A stretch of DNA of 64,000 bases. Origin: Cladosporium sp. IMV 00045 (Eukaryota > Ascomycota > Dothideomycetes > Cladosporiales > Cladosporiaceae). Below the pieces are notes generated by a model. The model saw only the letters and a program-made list of their open reading frames with translations. It did not search any database and was not told the origin of the DNA. Shown one piece after another: positions 33,501-43,297 of the stretch (positions within the stretch are counted from its first letter, which is position 1; the number at the start of each line of letters is the position of its first letter). The stretch covers positions 1 through 64,000 of the forward strand of contig MSJI02000167.1 of NCBI GenBank assembly GCA_001931905.2. The letters are read 5' to 3'. The position numbers and the translations under genes are program-made.

Positions 33501-35270
33501 ATCTGTCAGGAAAAGCGCGCAGACTCTCTTCCAACAGTGTAGTCCTGTACCAGGAACAAATCAGTGCACTTGCGGCGCGGAGATTGGTGTTTGGGTCACT
33601 TACATCAGAGTGCTCTTGCCCGAACCGACTGCCGCATATTATGTCAGTCGTTTCCTTACTGCACGTCAAACAAATTCTTACCTTTTCCGGAAATCCACAG
33701 ACGAGGCTTGGAGTTGTCTGCGCTCAACCACTCTTGGATAGACACATTGGTGCGAAGCCATTCAGTTGTGCCTTCGCTCTTTCGGTTTGCCAACCGTCGG
33801 CAAACCTGTTTGGCGTCGTACGTGGAAATGCGGTCGAATATCGCAAAATCGACTTTGGCTGTATTGGAAAAGCGGTTAGTCAGACGCGCTGATCAACTTA
33901 GTCTCAAGTAAGAGCCAAGTTACAAACATTTGTCTCCCTTCGCCAAATGCCATCCTGAACTCTTTAACCAAGAAAGGAGGCGTTCTGAGTCTTGATTCGG
34001 GAATTTGACCAGGGATTTGGCTAAAAGGCAAGTCAGCCAACGAAACTCATGCAGAAGCAATCCGACTGGAAAGAATAGAGCGGTGTAGTTTGAGAGCTGA
34101 GAAAAACTCCAAGGGCTTGAATTGCATCATGGGCTATCTGTACATACTTTGTTGACTGGCCTCAGGAGCTGCCATAATCGGCTCGCCTAGCATCTTCGCG
34201 CACCTTCTGATTGCTTGAAACACGCTTTGCTCTTCCAGATACACATCGGTAAGTTCCTTGATCCTCGCAGCCTTCTCGACCTCTTCGAGACCAATTGCTG
34301 CAAGGCCTCTGGGGACGTTGAACCGGTAATATTTCATCTCGTCGTCAAGATCAGAGTGGGACCGATGGAACTCGGTTGCTGTGGTTTGTGTCTCGGTACT
34401 CATATCCAGCAAAGTCTTGCTGATGGCGAGATGGTCGTTTCCAAACTCTTTCAAGTCAGGCACGCCCGTGCCGATTGACACGATTGTGCAGATATTCTGG
34501 GCAAGCTTGAAACCAGAGCTATCGCAGAAAACATCTGACGCTTCGTTCCAGAGTTGCCGGATGGGATTGTTTGCTCCGGTCCCACCATCGAGGAACTCCT
34601 GTTTCAAAGGGCCTATTGCTATCGGATCGAAGAACGAAGACGCAGCAGAGGTGGCGCGGGCGGCCTCCCATATTCTAGTACTTTGGTACAGGTCTGGCGA
34701 TTCGCGAATCGGAGGGTAGCTTCTCAAAACAGATGACAGAGCCACTCCCTTGCTGGTAGCGCACACGAACCTGGAGCTTGTCAGCTTTTACGTAGGCGCA
34801 AGGATCGAAGTCGCTGACACTTTGCAAGCCTGAGGAGTGGCGTCCTTCAGCAGCGTATCTTTATCAAATCCCCTCTCCTGGATTACTCCTTGCACAGCAT
34901 TCTGCAGCTCCTCGCTGCTGTATCTGGCTTTGATTTTGCCTCTTATCGTCACAGGGCTGAAATGTTTTTGCTGAAATACTCTCTCTGAAAGCTTGATGTA
35001 TGCTTCGATGCATTCGTCCACCGACATGCGCAGTCGGCCGAGCATTATCGCAATGAGGCTGTCGACTGCTAAGTTTTGGCTCATATGCGACAGGTGCACT
35101 ACCACTTACCCGCCAGTGCTCGTGCCTCCAATCATGTCGAAGTAATCGCATGGCTTCGGTGGGTTCTCTGGATCTTTGGCGAGCATCAACCTTTGCAGCA
35201 CGTAGAGAGAAGACAACCCTCTCACGCCTCCTCCGTCAAGGCTCAAGAGGTTGAGCTTCTGATTCGACAT
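30566..35270 (-). CDS. Patatin-NACHT-ankyrin NLR protein, copy 1
   Basis: Eight exons: 35110-35270, 34819-35058, 34148-34770, 33928-34020, 33682-33858, 33604-33628, 32963-33544 and 30566-32900. They close in frame to 1411 residues. The N-terminal patatin domain has the oxyanion motif DGGGVRG (residues 12-18), the nucleophile motif GTSTG (Ser51) and the partner Asp in DGG (about Asp195), so the lipase centre looks intact. The NACHT domain has Walker A GSGKST (Lys436), encoded alone on a 25-nt exon, and Walker B IIVLDGID (about 533-540). AQGMFLW follows at the start of exon 8, then a winged-helix-like segment. Degenerate ankyrin-type repeats fill about residues 920-1390. Fungal NLRs with patatin domains act in programmed cell death and allorecognition (for example Neurospora PLP-1). 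The partner and trigger here are unknown. Confidence 0.9.
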
Positions 35271-36289
35271 CTCGTCCAGCCACCGCGAGTCGAGGATATG
35301 ACTAGATCATAGAGTACAGACAAACGACCAGTAGTGCAAGCTGGGGGCATTCACCGTCGCAAACAGTCTTCTTGTCAAGAAGTTGTCGTGAAAAGGTGCG
35401 TTCTTGCACGAAGTGTCAGCGCTGGATGTCCGCCGTAAGCCAGCCTTTCGGCCGGTGTGGGCGTTCTAGCCCTGTTACACCTCAGCTGAGCTACGTGCAT
35501 GAGAGTGGTATGCGTTGGAAGGACGTGAGCGAATGATGAACGCCACAGCGGCAAAGTACTTGAGGTCCAAATGTGCACAGCTCAGTACACATCAACAGTT
35601 GTACATCCCTCATACCATTGTGGTTGCGGAAGGCGCGCATGCGCTTGTGATGTTACGCATGGCGGCAGGGCACCATCATCTACCGGGAGGCGCTTTTCGG
35701 GATGACTCTTTGGAAATGCTGGAGGAGTACTCGGTCACAGTGAGATGAAGGATTGTTGGTACTCTGATGCGTTGAGTCGATGGTGTCTGTTTTCATTAAC
35801 CGCTTTAAGGGATAGCATCATCCCCGGCTCAAACATGGCCGAGATCGGCACACCATTGATGGATGCTGACCGAGGCGTTCGTGCGGGCTTGATGCCACCG
35901 AGTGAACCCTTCGTCCAGCGGTGTTACTGAAGTTTGCAGAATATCTGAGTTCCATACGCTCCTTCAATGTCTTCAAACTTTCAGAGTGATGGGATCTTCT
36001 CCGGCTCCTTGCTATGCGGGGAAGGCCCACCAGGGCAGGGCGCGCCAGGACATCTCACTGGATTAAATCGCCGTTGCACCGGAGTGTGTCATTCATGTGT
36101 GTGACATCGCGTCAGCTCTTTATCTTGAGGAAATTATTTCTTTGGCATTGCCGTCGTTCTTCGCTTGTCGTGTGTTGTCTGGAAACTTTGCGATCGTCAA
36201 CAGCGCTCAAATACGCCTCAGCCAAGCTCGTCGAGGTCGAAAGGCCCACTCCACCGTGCTAAGACGCCTGCCAACAGCGATCAAGCAAG
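35271..36289. promoter_or_regulatory. Divergent upstream region NLR/MFS transporter, copy 1
   Basis: This 1-kb region separates the NLR start from the MFS start and is conserved in copy 2. A frame of about 60 shared codons (35550-35748) is kept in both copies, but many of the base changes there alter residues; I do not call it a gene. Confidence 0.55.
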
Positions 36290-38197
36290 ATGGCCTGGGG
36301 ATTCGGGAAGAGCGAAAAGGAGTCGAGCTCTTCGACTGACAACAACGAGATCCGTTATGCTCAAAATTATCCCGGCGCAAACGACGAGGCTTTCGCTGGA
36401 GATCCCGCGTACCAGCAGGATATCGCGCAATGTCCGCCACACACGACGGAGCGCAAGCTGCTGGCGCGCATCGACTTGCACGTGATTCCGTTCCTCGTCT
36501 TGCTATACTGGTTGGCTTTCTTGGACAGGTTCGCGGGATCCTCTTCTCTGGAAATTGAAGACGAGAAGCTCACATATCTGCAGAGTGAACATTTCCAACG
36601 CCAATGTTTTCGGTCTGTCAGATGATCTCGGCCTTCAAGGTGTTGAATACAACACCGCCCTGGTGATCTTCTTTGTGCCTGTACGTACCTTTTCCTGTTG
36701 TTATGCAAGAGAAACGCTAACATCCTTATAGTACGTATGTTGTGTCGATAGGTCTTTGCACAGGCCAGTCCACGATGATCTTCTTCCACCAGCTAACAGT
36801 CTTAGGTTCTCTTCGAAATCCCGGCGAACATATTGATGAAGGTAGGCAGCATTGCTTCTCTGGAGCCCATGCATTCTTGCTGATTTTGATATAGAAATTC
36901 ACGCCTCACGTGTGGCTCTCTGCCAACATGGTTCTCTTCGGTTTCGTGACAATCATGCAAGGTCTCGTTAAAAACTATGCAGGATTACTCGCCACTCGTT
37001 TCTTCTTGGGCGTGTTCGGTAAGTCAAGTTCTCCCGTTTCTAGGCTTTCGATATCTCACTCTCATTCTACTCGAAGAGCATGGACCCCAGTCGTACTGAC
37101 CCTTTCATCTACAGAGGCGGGCATGTTTCCCGGATGCTTCTATCTTATCGGAATGTGGTACAAGAGACAGGAAGCTCAAAAGAGGTTCTCATTCTTCTTC
37201 TCTTCGACCACGCTTGCAGGAGGTTTCGGCGGACTCATTGCGGCTGGTATTGGCGAAATGGACGGTATGCGAGGGTATGAAAACTGGAGATGGGTGAGTA
37301 CCAGTTCTCGTCTTCGTGACAAACTATTTTACTGATTTTGAGCTCTAGTTGTTCATCATTGAAGGTGGATTTACGGTCGCTTGCTCTGCGCTCGTCTTTT
37401 TCTTCCTCTCCGATTTCCCAGAAGAAGCCAAATGGTTGAAACCGTCAGAGAAAGAGTTCGTCTCTGCGCGTCTGCGCGTTGATGTAGGCGAATCAGCACG
37501 ACACCACAAGACAACCGCGAAGGGCATATTCAAGATCCTCAGCGAGTTCAGAGTCTTGATTGCTGGTGTCATGTACTTTGGTCTCATCGTACCTGCGTAC
37601 AGCTACGCGTACTTCGCACCTACGATCATCAGGGGCTTCGGATACTCACCGATTCAGACACAACTGCATTCTGTCCCACCATGGGCGGCAGCCTTTGGTT
37701 GGTCGATGATTACGGCTACATTTTCGGACATGAGTCGCCATCGTTTCGCATTTATCATCGGAGGAGTTTGCATTGCCATCGCCGCCTTCGGAATACTCAT
37801 CTCTATCCAAGACAACACCGAGGTCCAATATGCAGCTCTGTTCCTGGTGGCGATGGGATGCTACAGCACAATGCCATTTATGGTTTGCTGGTTCAACATG
37901 AACATAGGCGGCCACGTGAGGAGATCCGTCTGCTCTGCGTGGCAGGTCTCCTTCGGCAACATTGGCGGCATCATCGCGGTTTTCGCTTTCTTCCCGTCCG
38001 ATGCGCCAGGTTACCGCACCGGTTATAGCATTTGCATTGCATTCGCCGTTCTTGCGATGATTGCGTCGATACTTTATGGCATATCTTGCATTAGGGAGAA
38101 CAAGAAGCGAGACAGGATGCCCACCGATTTGAACCTGTCGGAGGCACAGAAGGCGGAGTTGGGAGACTTGAGTCCCGAGTATAGATACCTGTTGTAA
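36290..38197 (+). CDS. MFS permease (Tna1/allantoate permease-like), copy 1, with a 3-nt microexon
   Basis: Exons 36290-36528, 36584-36680, 36732-36734, 36806-36841, 36895-37018, 37115-37293 and 37349-38197 give 508 residues. Signatures of the anion:cation symporter family appear in order: YWLAFLDRVNISNANVFGL, VPYVLFEIPANILMK, RFFLGVFEAGMFPGCFYL and NWRWLFIIEGG, with about twelve membrane helices. The Tyr of PYVLFEIP is encoded by an exon of only three bases flanked by two complete introns, each with a GCTAAC branch site. Leaving it out would delete a residue that the family keeps. Relatives import nicotinate, allantoate or similar acids; the substrate is unknown. It is divergent from the NLR gene. 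Copy 2 differs by about 2% of residues and has the same exon plan. Confidence 0.88.
36732..36734 (+). other. Three-nucleotide microexon (TAC, Tyr)
   Basis: It lies between CTTATAG| and |GTATGT. The left intron (36681-36731) and right intron (36735-36805) each have a branch site GCTAAC and their own acceptor. The same layout is present at 56821-56823. Confidence 0.75.
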
Positions 38198-38827
38198 GGT
38201 GTAGGTAGAAGACACGAAAGTCCCAAGGGCCTTTACAAATAGCTATCGATTAGTAAATAATTGAATGGCCACGCCATAACATTCGAGATGCCTTCGTTGA
38301 ATCAGCACGTGCAAATGTCGAATTGATGGAATACATATGTAGCTGTTATCGGAATCGGTGCGACAACACAAATCACATTTCGCCGTATGAAACGATGTTG
38401 GAAGGGAGCCGCTCTTCGTGAAGGTTGTTGTTCAGTGAAATGCCGAGCCAGCCAATCCAGTCGCAAGGCATAGAGCGGCGTTTCTTCGGTACATGAGCTT
38501 TTGAAGCCTGAGGCACTAAGGCAAGACAAGCGCCAAGGCTTGAAGCACTCCGCGAGAATTCGACGAATTCGACGTCTCCAATTGCAGCCAGTTCTCTCGA
38601 GGCCGACGACGAAACGACCCTCACGACGACCCTTCGACACATCGCAATACCGGTGAGTCTCCCCATATCGACACCTTCAGCACAATTCGCATCTCTGGCA
38701 AATTCTTCGTCGAGACCGAACATCGCACTCCACCCGCACTACGACCCCGAAATTTCGCACCACTTCGCGCCACCATCCGACGAAAACTTCCCAAGGACTT
38801 CAATACTGACGATACTGGATAGCAAAC
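38198..38827. other. Region between MFS gene and RPS23, copy 1
   Basis: The 3' flank of the MFS gene up to about 38280, then a stretch of about 160 bp that aligns poorly with copy 2, then the conserved RPS23 promoter and leader. A GGTGAGT donor near 38651-38657 may start an intron in the 5' untranslated region. Confidence 0.45.
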
Positions 38828-39056
38828 ATGGGTAAAGGACAGCCGAGAGGTCTTTTGGCCGCGCGCAAGCTCCGCGACACTCGTCGTGAGAACCAGTGGG
38901 CCGATCTTCACTACAAGAAGAGACTGTTGGGCACGGCCTTCAAGTCTTCCCCCTTCGGTGTACGTACAACCTGGACACCCCGACGACGCCACGGCGATGA
39001 ATGAAGAGGAGGCGGATATGATGGAAATGGCTGTGGCGATGAAGGGAATTGGGACT
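38828..39056 (+). CDS. RPS23: Ribosomal protein uS12 (Rps23), copy 1, truncated by gap
   Basis: Exon 1 (38828-38959) encodes 44 residues, [20 protein letters not shown]... to [14 protein letters not shown], the standard start of eukaryotic Rps23. The following intron begins GTACGT at 38960 and runs into the N gap at 39057, so the rest of the gene is not present. The equivalent complete gene is at 58953-59578. The gap is a break of the contig; there is no sign of a biological truncation. Confidence 0.9.
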
Positions 39057-39076
39057 NNNNNNNNNNNNNNNNNNNN
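39057..39076. other. Assembly gap (20 N)
   Basis: Twenty unresolved bases join the first intron of RPS23 to the middle of the CRZ1 coding sequence, a junction without biological sense. Confidence 0.98.
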
Positions 39077-39218
39077 TCCCACCTCACCGACCCGAGCTTC
39101 ACCCAAGACATCCACCAGCACCAGCCCGACTACTCGCTCGGCCACTTCAACAGCTCTTTCAAAGACCAGCAGCAGGTGCCCATCGTGCCTTCCCAAAACA
39201 CCGACGTGTCAAACCATA
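39077..39218 (+). repeat. 142-bp exact repeat, right copy (contig-end overlap inside CRZ1)
   Basis: It is identical to 23453-23594 and begins directly after the gap. The CRZ1 frame continues beyond it. Confidence 0.95.
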
Positions 39219-41331
39219 CCTTTCTGCAGTCCGCGCAGGGCGGCGACAACTCCTACGGCTTCAATCAGCCTGCGCAAGGTAACAACCACCTCTCGCCTGG
39301 CGCACTCAACCACGGCGCTCCGCCTTCTGGCGCAAACAACACAGGTTCCAACAACTTTCCCTCCTTCGACTTCAACCAGTCCACATTCGACCACAACAGT
39401 GCTCTCGACCCCACCTTGCTCAACCCGAACGGCTTGGACCTCCTTCAGCCGCAGCCACTGCAGCTGAACAACTCGCTAGACCCCATGGCCACCACAGCTA
39501 TGCAGTCGCATACTCCCACGCCTCCCCACCTTTTCGATCCCACTCATCGACAATCCCTGAGCCCGAGCCCTCATGCTTCGCCCAATCCGCAGCAAGCGCA
39601 ATATCAACACATGAACAGACCGCGCAATACATCAGAGTCACTCGACCCTTCGAGTGCGGCATACCCACAGGGAAATGGAAACGAATGGCTGGGAATGAAC
39701 GCCTACAGGGCGCATCAGAGATCGCCTTCGGATCAAATATCTGAAGTTTCGTCACAACAAAACTCCCCCTACATGCAGACGCTCGACAGCTTTGATATCA
39801 ACGCTCATTCTTCGCCCATGCTGAATCCGTCCTCCGATCCAAGCCTCAACGATGGGCTTGGGCTTGGTCAATTCAGCTTGAGCGATCCACACCACAACTA
39901 CTACGGCCCAGGTCATAGCCCGCACATTTCCCCGAGACTAAATCCTCAACAGATCGAACTGCCCGCATTTACCGCCGAGAACAACTACGGAATGGCTCCT
40001 GCGATGAGTGGACAATTCATGCAACAAGAGAGCATGGATTCTTTCCCAAGCCTCAATCACGAACCCTTTCCCTCATACAGCAACCAGCCTACCAGCCCTA
40101 GCGATCTCGGCGCGGCAGACCAGATGAGCCCCCCGGAAATCAGCATCGACTATGCGCCACCCGCTAAACACAACAATGTCGTTCCTCGTCCTTCGAGCAA
40201 CGCTGATGACACCCTGAGCCCGCCTTTGAGAAGTATGCTTGTCCTTTTCCGTGACATTCTCAATGTGTGTACTAAACAAACAATACAGGTCCGAGTCGTA
40301 ACCGCATACGCGCGAAATCAGACTCTCACGCAGGTTCGCGACCAATGACATCCTCTCACCCAGCTGGTCGTGGACGCTCGCCCTCCCTCCAACCGCAAAC
40401 ATCAAGAGATTCGCTTGCTCCGTTTGATAGCCGATCAACTTCCTCACGATCGCCTTCACCAGCAAGAGGTCGCAATGGCTCTCTTGGTTCCCGCCACCGT
40501 AGCACTAGTAACGCATCCGATCAACGAGACTACATCCTTGATCTCGCCAATCCCGAGCGAACACCTTCCAACGGAGCAGAGAGCCGCAGGCAACAGAAGC
40601 ACCCCGCTACGTTTCAATGCAATCTCTGTCCGAAGCGATTCACCAGAGCATACAACCTCCGCTCCCATCTGCGCACTCACACTGATGAGCGACCTTTCGT
40701 CTGCACTGTCTGCGGCAAAGCGTTCGCTCGTCAGCACGACCGTAAACGCCACGAAGGTCTACATTCCGGTGAGAAGAAATTCGTCTGCAAGGGCAGTCTG
40801 CAAACCAACGCGCAATGGGGTTGTGGCCGCAGGTTCGCACGTGCCGATGCTTTGGGCAGACACTTCCGCTCTGAAGCCGGACGCGTCTGCATCAAACCCC
40901 TCCTGGACGAAGAAGCCGCCGAGCGACAAAAGGCCTGGATGGAAGAACAGCAGCACGCCCAAGTCGCCGCAGGTCTAGTAGCGCCACAGCCAATGATGCC
41001 CCAACCACACGTTGACATGATGAACAACTTTCTCCCCGCCGCGCTGCTTCAGCAATACCCCGCCCTCGCCGGCATCGACTGGGGTTCAATGCCACAAGGA
41101 CCACCTCCCGACGAGGAAGTCTACAGCGGCCGCAGCTCGTTCGACGCTTCAAGTGGTGGCGAGCTTCACGAAGACATCAGTGAAAATGAAGTGGGCTCTT
41201 TCCACGGGTCCGATCAGAGCATGGGCGGCATGGGAGGGCAGAATTATGGCATGCAACAGCAACAGCAACAGTCGGCGCAGAATTTCGGCAACCAGGCTGG
41301 TGACTATATGAACGGCTTTGAGGGCCGATGA
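39077..41331 (+). CDS. CRZ1: CRZ1-type zinc-finger transcription factor, main part
   Basis: Exons 39077-40232 and 40289-41331 (intron 56 nt) give 732 residues without a start codon; the start lies at 23279 across the mis-joined block. The long N-terminal region is rich in Asn, Gln, Ser and Pro and holds possible calcineurin docking and phosphorylation sites that I cannot define exactly. Two classical C2H2 fingers follow, [21 protein letters not shown] and [22 protein letters not shown] third, degenerate one contains [17 protein letters not shown]. This finger order is diagnostic for CRZ1. The C-terminus has Gln-rich segments, including six Gln near 41260. The protein activates calcium and stress genes in the nucleus. 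Confidence 0.92.
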
Positions 41332-42979
41332 CGATCATGACAACAAAACATTCGATGACGAGTCGCTTTTGTTGAGAAGGGCTCGTGCGTCTTTTAACGA
41401 CTTCTACTTCTGGGAGGCCGCGGCCTTTGATGTGCTGCTTGGGCCATGATTTTTATCTTCTTCTTTCCATCCTGCTTTTGCTTTTCTTGGAGACGGACTT
41501 TATCTGCCTTCTTTTTTACTTTGCAATTATTCGATACCACTGCTTGCTTACCTGCTATACGACGCGAATGCGATGAGGCACAGGCATAGAGGAGTTTATC
41601 TCTTGCTTTTTATGTTTGTTGAGGGAGCGAGGGGAAAGCGTTTTGGATACCATACCTCCCTCCCTCCCTCACACTTTCTTGAAGATTTCGTTCTTGAATT
41701 GCCGGATTTGGCCACACATTTTTTCTTGTTTCTTTTGAGATACCACCTTCGCTATGACGAGTGCAAATGAAAGCGAATATATGATTCGCATATCCACGAT
41801 TCGCAGGATCGCAATATACGTGTCACTGATTTGCTGTACCGTTTCGATCAACTTCGCAAACGAATTCTCACGTCTAAATACCTCTCTCAGAATGGCAGCC
41901 ACGGCGTCGAGCTAGTGTTTTCACTGCAGCTGTGCCCTCACAAGACTTTTTCTTGACGCAAAGTCAGAGAGGCGGTTTCGGAAAGATGGACTTTTGTCGG
42001 CTTCCGATCCACACCGTTGATGATAGTGATAGATATCCAATACTATATTTCCTCGCCTCTCCAAAGCTTCCTACTTTGATTCTCCGTTTCGCTCTTCCAC
42101 GCTTTGTTTGCTTTTTTCTCATTTGCATGGACTCGCAGGGTAAGGTATGTGATGTATTTGCTACAACATTCACCGTGGATATGGGCAAGGAGAAGTTTCA
42201 ATCGGAGAAGTCAACGTCTCATTTCGACTTCCTTGTACATGTATTTGTCAGGCCTGTTAATAGAGAGAAGGATGGGAGGAGATCACCGGCTACCTTGCAG
42301 TTGTGATTTTGCTTTTTCCTTTCTTTTTGCTTTTGCGTGTCTTCCGCTGGAGGTTGAATAGTTCTTCCAGTCGGACCCTGGAGTTTGGGGAAATACCTTA
42401 AGCGGTTGGAAGGTGTGTTGGGTCGATAGTTCGAGGCATCTGAATCGGTGTTCGACCTTGCTGTGTTTTGGAAGAGATGCGATGTAGAGCGAAAAGGGAA
42501 TGCTTTAGTGAGCATGATCGAGGGAAAAAGGAAAAAAGGTGCTGCGATTGGTGGCGCTGGAGAGCATGTAACGGTTGCGTTGAGGCTTTTGGATGGTGCG
42601 TGAAGGGAATGTGGGTGAAAGAGGAAGTATGGAAACTGTATAGTAAGGTAGTATGTCTGGTGTTTTGCCTTGGAGTTATGACAATAAGGCCTGGCAAAGA
42701 TGCGTAAATCCGACTTCCTGCCGTGTGCGTTTCATCCTGTCATGAGATCTATCGTGAGGTTTGTATCTATGTTGTGTATATGCTCGTTATCCCGGAAAGG
42801 AGATCCAATAATAGAAACAGGAAACGAAAACCATTCAGTCCGAAAAAAACGCCCGTCCGATATGCTGGGAGAACAACGTCAGCGACTTTACAGATCCACG
42901 AGTGCCAGAGAGGAAGAAGAATCTCTCACCATTTAACCCCCCAAGCCCAGTAAGGAAACAGAAAAGGAAAGCCAACTTC
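41332..42979. other. 3' flank of CRZ1, no gene recognised
   Basis: About 1.65 kb, rich in T and A, with polypyrimidine runs (CCTCCCTCCCTCCCTC near 41656). No reading frame on either strand resembles a family, and no RNA gene was recognised. Confidence 0.5.
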
Positions 42980-43297
42980 TTATGCAACAACAGGCACCTC
43001 CCTCACCGGCAACACCTTTTCCGTCCTCACCTCCTCCCTCACCGTCCGTACTTCCTCCTTCACCCCCTCCACCTCATCCATCGCACAACACTCGATCGTG
43101 CCGCCATTCGGCACGCCGCAATCGTCGACGGCGGAGCCTCCGGGCAGGACCGTGTTGTTGTACATCAACGCCAGGGGAGTTTCGCCACTGGACATGGAGT
43201 TCACTTGGTTCTTCAGGCAGTCGACTTGCGTGAAGGGGTCGATGACGCAGGTCAGGTCGGGTTGCCCCGAGATCTTGAGGAGGATGTTTTTGACCAT
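42980..43297 (-). CDS. Small ubiquitin-fold protein without C-terminal diglycine
   Basis: A single-exon frame of 105 residues. Residues 1-72 can be laid on the ubiquitin beta-grasp pattern. They run from strand 1 (NILLKISG), strand 2 (LTCVID) and the helix (TQVDCLKNQV) to the segment LALMYNNTVLPGGSAVDDCGV, which matches the LIFAGKQLEDGRTLSDYNI region, and strand 5 (GTIECCAM). The C-terminus is a charged Glu/Val/Arg-rich tail with no Gly-Gly end, so it would not be conjugated like ubiquitin. A TATA-like TATATAAAG lies about 290 bp upstream (43582-43590, minus strand). The function is unknown and the fold assignment is by eye. The reading frame is short, but its amino-acid content is natural. 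Confidence 0.62.
   Translation of the reverse strand: MVKNILLKISGQPDLTCVIDPFTQVDCLKNQVNSMSSGETPLALMYNNTVLPGGSAVDDCGVPNGGTIECCAMDEVEGVKEEVRTVREEVRTEKVLPVREVPVVA

Larger units (their letters stand above)
23615..39056. other. Inserted contig: second haplotype/homeolog or duplicated block
   Basis: The block lies between two 20-N gaps and interrupts CRZ1. From about 24583 to its right end it is collinear with 44707-59181: the same genes in the same order and orientation, with differences in coding sequence, intron length and intergenic insertions. Its first 0.97 kb has no counterpart in the other copy. Its right end falls inside the first intron of RPS23, at the position equivalent to 59181. Placement here is most simply a scaffolding error involving an alternative haplotype. 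Confidence 0.85.
24583..39056 (+). repeat. Collinear block, copy 1
   Basis: This is the partner of 44707-59181. Homology starts at AGCACGGCTCGCACGGCTA and continues to the gap. It contains phospholipase A2, MED18, KGD4, peroxiredoxin, NLR, MFS transporter and the first exon of RPS23. Exons of the housekeeping genes differ by a few percent. Intergenic stretches near 29.9-30.5 kb and around 38.3 kb do not align well with the partner. Confidence 0.92.

Noticed and set aside
35515..35748. Small conserved gene between NLR and MFS genes (also 55590-55838)
   Set aside because: The frame is open in both copies, but differences between them change residues as often as expected by chance and the starts differ. 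It is more likely conserved promoter DNA.
23453..39218. Direct repeats of 142 bp flanking a 15.4-kb block as target duplications of a giant mobile element
   Set aside because: The block is bounded by N gaps, carries ordinary housekeeping genes collinear with 44.7-59.2 kb, has no captain recombinase or other mobility gene, and 142 bp is far too long for a target site. A contig overlap explains it better.
39001..39467. Frames crossing the second N gap on both strands
   Set aside because: They are created by translation through unknown bases and join RPS23 intron sequence to CRZ1 coding sequence.
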